Below are positions 1 through 7,833 of a DNA stretch of 56,565 nucleotides, one piece after another (position 1 is the stretch's first letter; each line of letters opens with the position of its first letter). The translations under genes were made by a program, and so were the position numbers. Under the pieces are notes generated by a model. It was not told the origin of the DNA. It ran no database searches and worked only from the letters and a program-made list of their open reading frames with translations. Source of the DNA: an uncultured Ruminococcus sp. (GTDB lineage Bacteria; Bacillota; Clostridia; Oscillospirales; Ruminococcaceae); contig CAKSJP010000014.1 of NCBI GenBank assembly GCA_934463425.1, forward strand, positions 1 to 56,565, read 5' to 3'.

Positions 1-1946
1 CACGCCCGCGTGGGGCGTGACTTAACCAATTCGCAACAGATTTTTTTCTTAATTCATTTCAACTCACACGCCCGCGTGGGGCGTGACGCGGGTACTACGC
101 CCCCTTCTGGGGGCGTTTTGGCATTTCAACTCACACGCCCGCGTGGGGCGTGACCATACGCATTTCATAATTTCGGGTATTGAAAAAAATTTCAACTCAC
201 ACGCCCGCGTGGGGCGTGACTTATTGGAACGGAGGGCGCGAGCGCCCGACCACCATTTCAACTCACACGCCCGCGTGGGGCGTGACGCGCGGCAGCCCCC
301 AGAGGGCAGAGGGCGGCAAGATTTCAACTCACACGCCCGCGTGGGGCGTGACTTTATACCGCCGTGAGGGCTTCGCAGCGGTACAGATTTCAACTCACAC
401 GCCCGCGTGGGGCGTGACGGTTGCCGTTTTACTTCCATGTTTTTCTTGAAAAAATTTCAACTCACACGCCCGCGTGGGGCGTGACTGGCGTTGTAGTTCC
501 CCACGTTCACACTGCCGGTATTTCAACTCACACGCCCGCGTGGGGCGTGACCATGTCACCGTTTTTTCAAATGTCATGGGCTGTGATTTCAACTCACACG
601 CCCGCGTGGGGCGTGACTGGTCAAAAAAGAGATTTCTGCCGGTGCTCCTGAATTTCAACTCACACGCCCGCGTGGGGCGTGACCTCTGTGTCCTTCTGGC
701 TTGACAAGACTTCCTGAATTTCAACTCACACGCCCGCGTGGGGCGTGACTGCACGTCTCGTTCCAGATATGTATATTGATTCCACATTTCAACTCACACG
801 CCCGCGTGGGGCGTGACAAGACGTTGTAGATACAAGCGGCGATATTGTGGAATTTCAACTCACACGCCCGCGTGGGGCGTGACAGATCAGCAACGGAGAT
901 GATCGGAATTATCGGTTATTTCAACTCACACGCCCGCGTGGGGCGTGACAAGGCACAGCTTGCAAAGGCTTATGATTTGTTAATTTCAACTCACACGCCC
1001 GCGTGGGGCGTGACTTCTTCTACTTATCCTTCTCTTACTTTTTCTCAGATTTCAACTCACACGCCCGCGTGGGGCGTGACTCAAATGACTTTTGACATGG
1101 AGCAGGAGGTGTAAATTTCAACTCACACGCCCGCGTGGGGCGTGACGCCGGGGCGTTCTTGGCAAACTCCACGATTCTGCGATTTCAACTCACACGCCCG
1201 CGTGGGGCGTGACGCTATGGTCTGAAGCGCGCATGGGCAAACGCAAAAATTTCAACTCACACGCCCGCGTGGGGCGTGACCCGGTTAATTTTTTGGAAGT
1301 ATCCTTTACACTTTATTTCAACTCACACGCCCGCGTGGGGCGTGACAAAATGGAATTGTCATGGAACGGAAAACGCGAAAATTTCAACTCACACGCCCGC
1401 GTGGGGCGTGACGCAAGACCTCCGCAAGTTGGAGGATAGTGCTAAAAATTTCAACTCACACGCCCGCGTGGGGCGTGACTGGCTATAAGATAACACTTGA
1501 TCTGACTAAGTATGATTTCAACTCACACGCCCGCGTGGGGCGTGACTGTTCCTTATGTTCTGACAGATGTTGAAACCGGTCATTTCAACTCACACGCCCG
1601 CGTGGGGCGTGACAAGATGTCTTCTTATATCGCACGTAAAGTGAAAAATTTCAACTCACACGCCCGCGTGGGGCGTGACCGGGGGCGGCTGATATTGCAT
1701 TAGGGGCGGCTAGCATTTCAACTCACACGCCCGCGTGGGGCGTGACTCGCCGTTATCGTCTATGTCATAATCTTGAAATTGATTTCAACTCACACGCCCG
1801 CGTGGGGCGTGACCGGCAACTATTTTTGCTGATGTCCGCACCTATTGGATTTCAACTCACACGCCCGCGTGGGGCGTGACCTATTATCTCGTATCTATCT
1901 TGATGCGTTGGCTCATTTCAACTCACACGCCCGCGTGGGGCGTGAC
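1..1946 (-). CRISPR. Type I-C CRISPR array, 30 repeats, open at left edge
   Basis: Thirty copies of a 32-bp repeat are visible. The first (1-21) is cut by the window edge and the last is 1915-1946. They are separated by 29 spacers of 33-36 bp. All copies look identical by eye. Read on the minus strand the repeat starts GTCACGCCCC and ends TGAGTTGAAAT. It folds into a 7-bp stem (CACGCCC/GGGCGTG) with a 5-nt loop, followed by an 11-nt tail. That tail is the usual 5' handle left after Cas5c cleavage in type I-C. The orientation and the adjoining cas2 place the leader, and so the newest spacers, at the right end near 1946. The oldest part of the array lies outside the window. Confidence 0.98.
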
Positions 1947-2115
1947 CCTAGATGTTGTGTCAAAGGGACACGAAATTATCACGCGAGCGGATTATCCTAT
2001 GCAAAATCATACAATTTCGCACAAAATATTTTTATTTTACTTTTTTCCTTTGCGAAGTGCTCCGGAATTTTAGATTATCTGCGGTTCGCAGCCAGAAGAA
2101 GTTTCAGCAAAACAT
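1947..2115 (-). promoter_or_regulatory. CRISPR leader between cas2 and the array
   Basis: This 169-bp AT-rich stretch separates the cas2 stop from the first repeat on the leader side, where transcription start and spacer integration signals are expected. It holds a small hairpin, CTGCG-GTT-CGCAG (2079-2091). It also holds a 9-bp inverted repeat GATTATCTG/CAGATAATC (2073-2081 and 2117-2125) whose right arm runs into the cas2 stop codon. I see no convincing -35/-10 pair for the array. The leader role is inferred from position. Confidence 0.75.
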
Positions 2116-2406
2116 TCAGATAATCAGTATGCCTTCTGGGTCATAGGTCTCTTTCGCGCCGAAGTGCTCCACGCGCCTTGCCCAATGATTCCCCAGATAA
2201 TAAAACCGCAGACTGTCCCTTTCTTCATCGATCAGCTTCAAAAGCTGATCCTTGACTCTTAAAAATGTACCATAATCCGTGTCTATCTCAAAAACCGAAT
2301 TCTGCACGCGCTGCCCATAATTCTGACAAGTCTTTGCCACCTTTCGGAGTCGCGTTCTTCCCTTGGCATCTGTTGTAGACACATCATAGCTTACAAGCAC
2401 CATCAT
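2116..2406 (-). CDS. cas2: CRISPR-associated endonuclease Cas2 (type I-C)
   Basis: This 96-aa protein is the usual Cas2 length. It begins MMVLVSYDVS, so the conserved aspartate of the ferredoxin-like fold is D8. It contains the I-C-typical stretch RLRKVAKTCQNYGQRVQNSV. Cas2 forms the dimer at the centre of the Cas1-Cas2 integrase that inserts new spacers next to the leader. It is the last gene of the leftward cas operon, 10 bp after cas1, and its stop lies in the right arm of an inverted repeat that reaches into the leader. Confidence 0.97.
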   Translation of the reverse strand: MMVLVSYDVSTTDAKGRTRLRKVAKTCQNYGQRVQNSVFEIDTDYGTFLRVKDQLLKLIDEERDSLRFYYLGNHWARRVEHFGAKETYDPEGILII

Positions 2407-2416
2407 CGGACATCAC

Positions 2417-3439
2417 CTACTTCATCAGAAAACAAGGATACTCTTCGATCTCTCCCCGGATATATTTTGCCAGCAGTGCGCTCTGCACATACGGCAAAAG
2501 CCCCATCTCTATTTTTTCATTCAGATATGGATGCGTCATGATACTGCGCTTTCGCTCCTGCCAGGCGGTCAGGATCTTTTTTCTGCCGTCAGCATTGAGA
2601 AGGACTGCGCCGCTCTCCTGAAATTCAAAATCTTTGCGTGTCAGGACCTTTAAATTGATCTGCGTCAACACGATGCGCTCAGCAATGCAGCGCGTTTCTT
2701 CTATCAAGTCACAGGACAAGCTGCTCCTGCCGGAACGCAGTGCATGATAAAAGCCGTAACAGCTATCCAATCCCACGCTCTCCAGTGCAGAAGTATACGC
2801 CGTCGTCATGATCGCATACAAAAAGGACAGCGCTGCATTGACCGGATCCAGCGGCGGCTTCTTGGTACGGGCGCGCATGCGAAAATCTTCCTTCTGATGC
2901 AGGATCAATTGGTTGAACACGCCGAAATACGCCTTTGCGCAGTTTCCTTCAATGCCCAGCACCATTTCCCGGTCTGTGGTCTGATAGACACGATCAATGC
3001 CGCTTTCCAAAAACGAGATACAGCTGCTCAGTGCGCCGTCTGCATCCAGCTGCGGATTATCGCGTTTAGAGCGCCGGAGCAGGTAGCGTGTATTGGACAG
3101 CTTTGCCGCAACTGTGTTCTGCATCAACAGCGGATCCGGCGAAGCAAACTGTTCAAACTGCGCTTTCCGCAAAAAGATATTTCCTTTGGTTTTTCCCTGT
3201 ATGCGCGCCAACAGTTTTCCGTTAGGGTGAAAAAAGCACAGGTTTACTCCTCGTTCCGCACACGCGCCCATCAGCGCCGGCGAAGCTCCGGGATAGCTGA
3301 AACAATAGATCTCTTCGATGGTGGTAAACGGCATGCGTCTTTTCTCCGCACCGTCACACCGAATCACAACATTTTCACCATCCAGAGTCAGATAAGCGGT
3401 TTCATCCAAAATATAAAGCGTATTCTTCAGCTTTCGCAT
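2417..3439 (-). CDS. cas1: CRISPR-associated endonuclease Cas1 (type I-C)
   Basis: This 340-aa protein is the catalytic subunit of the spacer integrase. The conserved metal-binding residues are visible as E164 in LGIEGNCAKAYF, H232 in GFYHALRSGR and D244 in SCDLIEE. The chosen ATG gives the typical I-C start MRKLKNTLYILDE and has AAAGGAGGGG about 8 nt upstream. An upstream start 96 bp earlier would add a cysteine- and arginine-rich tail that the family lacks. Its start overlaps the end of cas4 by 13 bp, so the two are probably translationally coupled. Confidence 0.97.
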   Translation of the reverse strand: MRKLKNTLYILDETAYLTLDGENVVIRCDGAEKRRMPFTTIEEIYCFSYPGASPALMGACAERGVNLCFFHPNGKLLARIQGKTKGNIFLRKAQFEQFASPDPLLMQNTVAAKLSNTRYLLRRSKRDNPQLDADGALSSCISFLESGIDRVYQTTDREMVLGIEGNCAKAYFGVFNQLILHQKEDFRMRARTKKPPLDPVNAALSFLYAIMTTAYTSALESVGLDSCYGFYHALRSGRSSLSCDLIEETRCIAERIVLTQINLKVLTRKDFEFQESGAVLLNADGRKKILTAWQERKRSIMTHPYLNEKIEMGLLPYVQSALLAKYIRGEIEEYPCFLMK

Positions 3440-4110
3440 ACTGCATCCCCTCCTTTCTGTGCATCGATCCTTTCCCGAACACAATACGGCTTCTGCTTCG
3501 GCAGACAAAGATCGGCAATCGAACAACCGGAGCACTTCTGTCCGCGCTTACGCGCCGGAATCACATGCGATTCCAGAATCGCACGCATCTCCTCCAACAG
3601 CTGCCGTAGCTTGGCATCATATGCAGCATATGCCGTATCAAAAGGCAGCTTCACCCGTTTTCGAGTATCTGCATAATACAGATACGCCTCACTGTCGCAC
3701 TGCCAGATCTGATCGGCACAAACCTTCTGGGCAAATACCTGAATTGCATCTGTTTCATGATACGGCGCATCCTTTGGTGCTTTGGGCTTGTATTCCACCA
3801 GGCGCACCTGGTATGTTCCCGTCAGCCCCGGAACAGCGACGCCGTCCTTTGCCTTGAGAAATTCCACGCAGTCTGTCTTTCCGTAGATCCCATAGGGCAT
3901 ATCCTCCCGATAAACGAACATTGCACTGCACACGGTCTTTCGATGGTCTGAAAACGAATGAGATCCGTCGTGCACATGTTCATGCAGCAGGTCAGCTTTT
4001 GCGACAAAGGCGTTTTCCTGCCAGTCCCGATCGATCTCCAACAGCGCAAACCGTCTGGGACAGTACAGATAATGCTGAATGCTGCGAATTTGAATGGAAT
4101 CCTCGTTCAT
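3427..4110 (-). CDS. cas4: CRISPR-associated exonuclease Cas4
   Basis: This 227-aa RecB-type nuclease trims prespacers and selects for the PAM during adaptation. The four iron-sulfur cysteines are C17 (YLYCPRRF) and C193, C196 and C202 (CSGCSIADLC). Nuclease motifs are D80 in YGKTDCVEF, the E-Y-K core in LVEYKPK (about 105-110) and DAIQVFAQ. The ATG at 4110 overlaps the cas7 stop as ATGA and has GGAGAA upstream. A start 13 codons earlier lies inside cas7 and is less likely. Cas4 is standard in type I-C loci. Confidence 0.96.
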   Translation of the reverse strand: MNEDSIQIRSIQHYLYCPRRFALLEIDRDWQENAFVAKADLLHEHVHDGSHSFSDHRKTVCSAMFVYREDMPYGIYGKTDCVEFLKAKDGVAVPGLTGTYQVRLVEYKPKAPKDAPYHETDAIQVFAQKVCADQIWQCDSEAYLYYADTRKRVKLPFDTAYAAYDAKLRQLLEEMRAILESHVIPARKRGQKCSGCSIADLCLPKQKPYCVRERIDAQKGGDAVCES

Positions 4111-4982
4111 ATTTTCTCCAGAAGTGTAACGCCATCCGGAAGCTGGCAATCCACTGCAATGGTATAATCGCTGAATTTCCGCGGTGTCACAACATCCGCT
4201 TTTTTGGTGACTGTGATCTTATCGAACAGCACATGAGACGGCGCATTACCCAGCACAGAATCATGCCGGAAAACATATAGCTTTCGCATGCACATCTTAC
4301 CTCTTGCAGCGCTGTGGTCATTTTCAAACATATTGATGATGGCTGTCCAGAGCAGTTCCAGATCTTCTTCTCCGAATCCGGTGACCCGCTGCGCCAGAGA
4401 AGCTGAAATATAACCCTCTGCCCGATAGAGACCATAGTAGACCAGGCTCTTCTTTCCGATTTCCGTCATACCTTTTTCCTGGCGGTCGATCGTTGTCTTT
4501 GCCTGCCGGGTAATGGTGATATCCTCCGCCAATACAGGATCGATGCTCCGCGCAAAGTTCAGCTGCACCGGGCCGCGGACAATGCCGCATGGGTTGTTGC
4601 CGGTACTCATAACTGCGCCGAAGGTACGGACATCATAATAATTCCGGCACATATACTTCTGCGCTTTCAGCTGATCGCTCATGGGCGTTTCTTTTTTTCT
4701 GCCCTTTTCCAGTTTCTCTGCGTCATATGCCTCTGTGAACTTCTCATTCAGCGGACGGTCTGTCCGGATCAAAATCTGATAACCTGGCACATCTGCTTTT
4801 GCCAGTTCCACAAAGTTCCGGATCTTCCGCTTCAGACATACATCAGTTACCAGACCCAGAGAAGTTTCCGGGTCTGTCCGGGGCAGATTTCCGGCATCGG
4901 GGTCGCCGTTGGGGTTGCCGTTTTCCACGTCAAACAGCATCACAAAGTCATAGCGGTTCTGAATTGCTTGATTGTTTTCCAT
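4107..4982 (-). CDS. cas7c: Cas7c (Csd2) Cascade backbone subunit
   Basis: This 291-aa protein belongs to the Csd2/Cas7 family, which polymerises along the crRNA spacer to form the backbone of the type I-C surveillance complex. The N-terminal region with DVENGNPNGDPDAGNLPRTD and the later stretch on early conserved basic residues (LKRKIRNF) are typical of the family. It follows cas8c by 17 bp with AGAAAGGATGG before the ATG, and its stop overlaps cas4 by 4 bp. It would also be needed if the crRNA-like RNA at 7705-7795 acts as a guide. Confidence 0.96.
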   Translation of the reverse strand: MENNQAIQNRYDFVMLFDVENGNPNGDPDAGNLPRTDPETSLGLVTDVCLKRKIRNFVELAKADVPGYQILIRTDRPLNEKFTEAYDAEKLEKGRKKETPMSDQLKAQKYMCRNYYDVRTFGAVMSTGNNPCGIVRGPVQLNFARSIDPVLAEDITITRQAKTTIDRQEKGMTEIGKKSLVYYGLYRAEGYISASLAQRVTGFGEEDLELLWTAIINMFENDHSAARGKMCMRKLYVFRHDSVLGNAPSHVLFDKITVTKKADVVTPRKFSDYTIAVDCQLPDGVTLLEKI

Positions 4983-4999
4983 AATAGACCATCCTTTCT

Positions 5000-6841
5000 C
5001 TATTCAGCGGATTTGGGTTCTGTTTTTTTCTGATAAAAATCGGTGATTTGCTGCTGATAGCCGACAATGAAGCAGCCCTGCTCTTCCAGACTCAATGTTG
5101 CTGGAAAGCCGCCGTCCAGCTTGTCCATGATCTCACCGATCAGCTTTTCAAAATACACTTCTCTGCCCTTGTTGCCTGCACCGATCTTTCTCAGATGGTT
5201 CTTTGACAGCTTGTCAAGCTGCGGCAAAATGCGCCGGGGTATGCCGCAGGCGGAAGAAAAATAAGCATCTTTGATGGTACGGTTCAGGTTGCCGTCTGCG
5301 GCTGACTGTTGAATCATTTCGTAAACAGCAAACAATCTGCCGCAAAGATATGCCGGGTTCTGGTTTTCCTTGTTCAGGCTCATGGTGATCTCCTCCTCTT
5401 GATGCGCCAGCCGCGCCTTACGGTTCAGACATGCCTTAATGATGCCTGTGCGCACATCGTTCAGCTTGATAAAATGGTTGTTTTCGTTGTCGCTGTCTGT
5501 TTTGACGCGGCGGATCACGGTGGCGAGCAGGTCTGTGGGATAAGCGCTCCCGTGAAATGCCGCATACAGGATGCTTGCCATAAGCGGTGACGGCACTTTC
5601 GGATTCGTTGCCACCGGCGAAACCAGCTGCTTTCGGATGTCATCAAAGGAGACCTGACGCATCCGCGCCGGGTTGCATGCCAGATCCTTTTGGTGCTGCA
5701 CGAGATTGGCAATGAATGCGCCGTATTTGTCCCGGTACAAAAACTTCTGACAGATGCGGGAACTATTGGGAGAAAGTCCTGCCACATAGAATGTCGCATC
5801 TGCATCCGCATGCAGCGCAGACAGATCGGGGGCTCTACCGAAAACCGCCTGGCGGAAAATGTCATCCAGTTCAGCTTCATTCCTTGCAGTAGGATCACCA
5901 AGCAAAAAAGAAAACAGATCGCACTCTCCGGCATCATCCGGCTTCATGGCAAAATAGACCAGACACATCTCATCCATGATCTTGTGATGACGCCTGTCCC
6001 CAGCCAGATAATTCAGCGCCGAAGTGTATTTCTTCATCGCCTTTTCTGAAATGTTGCTGTTATAGGACTGTGTCTTTCCGTAAGACCAGAACGCCGATTC
6101 CTTCATACCTACCATAACGCACCCCGTGGAATTTCCGCCGGGCAGCTTGATTTTATCGTGGATACGCGCCACCGGTAATACCTCGCCCAAAACAGCACAC
6201 TGCGCCGAAGTGCCGCTCTCTTTCTGTGCCGCCTTTTCAGCAGTCTGCTTCTCCCGAAAAATGCGGTCGTACTTCTCCCGAAAAGCAGGGTCATTCTCCA
6301 GACGGACATTGGGATCACTCTGAAGCCCGAAACAGAAATAGTTGTTCTTATAAAGTGCACCGCATTTTTTCAGATGAGAATTTTCCGTCTCCGACTCCGG
6401 ATTCCAGTTCTGTAAAAACGCATAGAACGCGCGGCAGATCTCTGAATCCAGATCCTGAAAAAATTCCAGGTTATGCGCCACAAAGGCATCGTGGGATTTC
6501 TTCGCTTTATTGGTCTTGTCACAGGGTGTCAGTTCTCCCTGGTCGAGATTCAGACCGAAGAGGTACAGCGGACGGTGCTCAATGGTGTTGGAACAGATTC
6601 CCGTCACCTGTGTCCGCAGCGGAAGCAGACAGGTTCTGGGCGAATATGCGATCTTGGTCTTGCCCTTTTTCTGCGGTGTTTCCACTACATTTCGGATATC
6701 CAGAATGCCGCCGATCTTTCCCTCCGGTGTCAGAAGCACTTCAAAGGAAACCTTCTGTTCCGACCAGCCATCGGGAATTTTTTGTCCGCCGGCACGTTCT
6801 GCCAGCTGGTCTGCATAGCTGCAAAGCGCCTGTATCAGCAT
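5000..6841 (-). CDS. cas8c: Cas8c (Csd1) large Cascade subunit
   Basis: This 613-aa protein matches the size and position of Csd1/Cas8c, the large subunit that recognises the PAM and recruits Cas3. In type I-C an internal start inside cas8c often yields a separate small subunit (Cas11c). I cannot prove such a start here. The opening MLIQALCSYADQLAERAG is family-like, as is the LPGGNSTGCVMVGM stretch near residue 240. Its start overlaps cas5c by 7 bp and it precedes cas7c, the normal I-C order. Confidence 0.95.
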   Translation of the reverse strand: MLIQALCSYADQLAERAGGQKIPDGWSEQKVSFEVLLTPEGKIGGILDIRNVVETPQKKGKTKIAYSPRTCLLPLRTQVTGICSNTIEHRPLYLFGLNLDQGELTPCDKTNKAKKSHDAFVAHNLEFFQDLDSEICRAFYAFLQNWNPESETENSHLKKCGALYKNNYFCFGLQSDPNVRLENDPAFREKYDRIFREKQTAEKAAQKESGTSAQCAVLGEVLPVARIHDKIKLPGGNSTGCVMVGMKESAFWSYGKTQSYNSNISEKAMKKYTSALNYLAGDRRHHKIMDEMCLVYFAMKPDDAGECDLFSFLLGDPTARNEAELDDIFRQAVFGRAPDLSALHADADATFYVAGLSPNSSRICQKFLYRDKYGAFIANLVQHQKDLACNPARMRQVSFDDIRKQLVSPVATNPKVPSPLMASILYAAFHGSAYPTDLLATVIRRVKTDSDNENNHFIKLNDVRTGIIKACLNRKARLAHQEEEITMSLNKENQNPAYLCGRLFAVYEMIQQSAADGNLNRTIKDAYFSSACGIPRRILPQLDKLSKNHLRKIGAGNKGREVYFEKLIGEIMDKLDGGFPATLSLEEQGCFIVGYQQQITDFYQKKTEPKSAE

Positions 6842-7554
6842 ATGATCCCCTCCCGATACTTTTTCACGTCAATGATGCCGTCGATCATATGGGGCCGATA
6901 GTATACCGCATCCGCGCTGTCGGAAAACTGCGGATGTTCCCAGTCGCCGTTTATGGGCTTTCCGCCGTCATGAAAGCGCATGCCATAGAGCATATAGCCC
7001 AGGTCGATATCTCCTTTCAGTTCCGCTGAGATTTCTTCCGGATGGAGCTCGTCCACCAGAGTGATCTTTTTCACCGGAAACTCCCGGCAGCCCAGGCACG
7101 GCTGACAAAAACACTGACCATTTCGCAGCCGCCGCAGCAGAATGTTGTAATGCTTGGCTTCGCACTCGTCGGGATGGTCTGCCTTCAGCCCGGTCATCTC
7201 CATGTGAAAGGCAATGCCGTATTTCACATGCTTCAAGATCATCGAAGCGCGCTGCGTGCGATTCTCAGAGGTATAGATCACCGGCGAGCCGTTCCCTTTC
7301 ATCTGTGCGCGCACCGCAGTATAAGAGACCTTGCTCTTGCACTCATTCCGTCGCACATTCAGAAACTGGATGGGATGATAGACAAAAATTTTGTCTATTT
7401 TGTAACGAACCGGAGGCTTCCAATATATGGACTTGATAAGACCTTCCAGTGCAGAGGGTGTCGGCACGTCATAAGAAACACGCTCCACCTTCATTTCCGG
7501 CCGGGAGAAGCAGGCATAGTCGCCCTCCACCACGATTTGAAATCCATAAGCCAT
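6835..7554 (-). CDS. cas5c: Cas5c crRNA-processing endonuclease
   Basis: This 239-aa protein belongs to the Cas5d/Cas5c family. In type I-C, which lacks Cas6, it cuts the repeat at the base of its stem, leaves the 11-nt handle and stays on the crRNA 5' end. The start MAYGFQIVVEGDYACFSRPE is typical. I chose the ATG at 7554 because AAAGGAG lies 8 nt upstream; a GTG three codons earlier overlaps that ribosome binding site. It is the first gene of the cas5c-cas2 operon, with a promoter at 7587-7615. It is the natural processor of both array crRNA and the mini-crRNA encoded upstream. Confidence 0.95.
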   Translation of the reverse strand: MAYGFQIVVEGDYACFSRPEMKVERVSYDVPTPSALEGLIKSIYWKPPVRYKIDKIFVYHPIQFLNVRRNECKSKVSYTAVRAQMKGNGSPVIYTSENRTQRASMILKHVKYGIAFHMEMTGLKADHPDECEAKHYNILLRRLRNGQCFCQPCLGCREFPVKKITLVDELHPEEISAELKGDIDLGYMLYGMRFHDGGKPINGDWEHPQFSDSADAVYYRPHMIDGIIDVKKYREGIIC

Positions 7555-7572
7555 TTCATCCACTCCTTTCGA

Positions 7573-7609
7573 CTTATTTTATGTTCACTATATCACATTG
7601 CAACTGCAT
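7573..7609 (+). promoter_or_regulatory. Predicted Cascade target site in the cas5c promoter
   Basis: Read on the plus strand from 7576, the sequence ATTTTATGTTCACTAT matches the pseudo-spacer at 7734-7749 (ATTTTCTGTTCTTTAT) at 13 of 16 positions. Positions 1-5, 7-11 and 14-16 agree; 6, 12 and 13 differ. Positions 6 and 12 are bases that Cascade flips out and does not read. The flanking PAM-side triplet is CTT (7573-7575), not the canonical I-C TTC. The site covers the predicted start site and the -10 box. The match is seen directly; function is inferred. Confidence 0.65.
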
Positions 7610-7615
7610 GTGCAA
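7587..7615 (-). promoter_or_regulatory. Promoter of the cas5c-cas8c-cas7c-cas4-cas1-cas2 operon
   Basis: On the minus strand there is TTGCAC (7615-7610), a 17-nt spacer, then TATAGT (7592-7587). The predicted start site is near 7580, giving a 5' UTR of about 26 nt before the cas5c ATG. The site lies directly in front of cas5c, in the gap that separates it from cas3, so the Cascade and adaptation genes can be controlled independently of cas3. Confidence 0.75.
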
Positions 7616-7669
7616 GATCTATTTTGCACAAAGATCATAGAAAGTTTTTGTATAGTATTCCGTACTCAC

Positions 7670-7698
7670 TTGATTTTTGTAAAATCATCGCTTATAAT
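7670..7698 (+). promoter_or_regulatory. Promoter of the crRNA-like small RNA
   Basis: TTGATT (7670-7675), a 17-nt spacer and a perfect TATAAT (7693-7698) lie on the plus strand, divergent from the cas5c promoter. The predicted start near 7705 is only about 3 nt before the degenerate repeat. No start codon with a ribosome binding site and a sensible reading frame follows, so the product should be RNA. Confidence 0.75.
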
Positions 7699-7704
7699 AA
7701 GAGA

Positions 7705-7795
7705 GAAGTCTGCAAATTGCAGTGAGTTGAAATATTTTCTGTTCTTTATGAGGAACGATTGGAAGAGGATCCGGTGATTTTGCCGGGTCCTCTTC
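7705..7795 (+). ncRNA. crRNA-like regulatory RNA with degenerate repeat (CreR-like)
   Basis: The unit has three parts. First is a 26-nt degenerate repeat (7708-7733). It begins GTC, forms a 5-bp stem CTGCA-AAT-TGCAG, and ends TGAGTTGAAAT, which is identical to the 11-nt crRNA handle of the array repeats. Second is a pseudo-spacer from 7734 whose first 16 nt match the cas5c promoter. Third is a strong hairpin (7762-7795). The array repeat has an unrelated GC-rich 7-bp stem, so the shared handle is not explained by recent copying. Known relatives in concept are CreA and cas-regulating RNAs, which guide Cascade to partly matching promoters and repress without cleavage. The 3' end is uncertain, because no T-tract follows the hairpin. 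Confidence 0.72.
7762..7795 (+). repeat. Strong hairpin between cas5c and cas3
   Basis: Arms GAAGAGGATCCGG (7762-7774) and CCGGGTCCTCTTC (7783-7795) pair over 13 bp with one G-U wobble and an 8-nt loop. On the plus strand it would close the 3' end of the mini-crRNA 28 nt after the handle. On the minus strand it sits 39 nt after the cas3 stop. Neither strand has a T-run after it, so it is not a classical intrinsic terminator; it may protect RNA 3' ends or attenuate read-through from cas3. Confidence 0.7.
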
Positions 7796-7833
7796 TGCTG
7801 TTCGGAGATTGCTCCCAGCCAAAGGCATGCATA

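Noticed and set aside
64..2146. Many open frames in both directions across the CRISPR array, with repeated SRPTRACELK-, NSHARVGRD- or STHTPAWGVT-like peptides
   Set aside because: They are translations of the repeat itself, broken only by spacers, with no ribosome binding sites.
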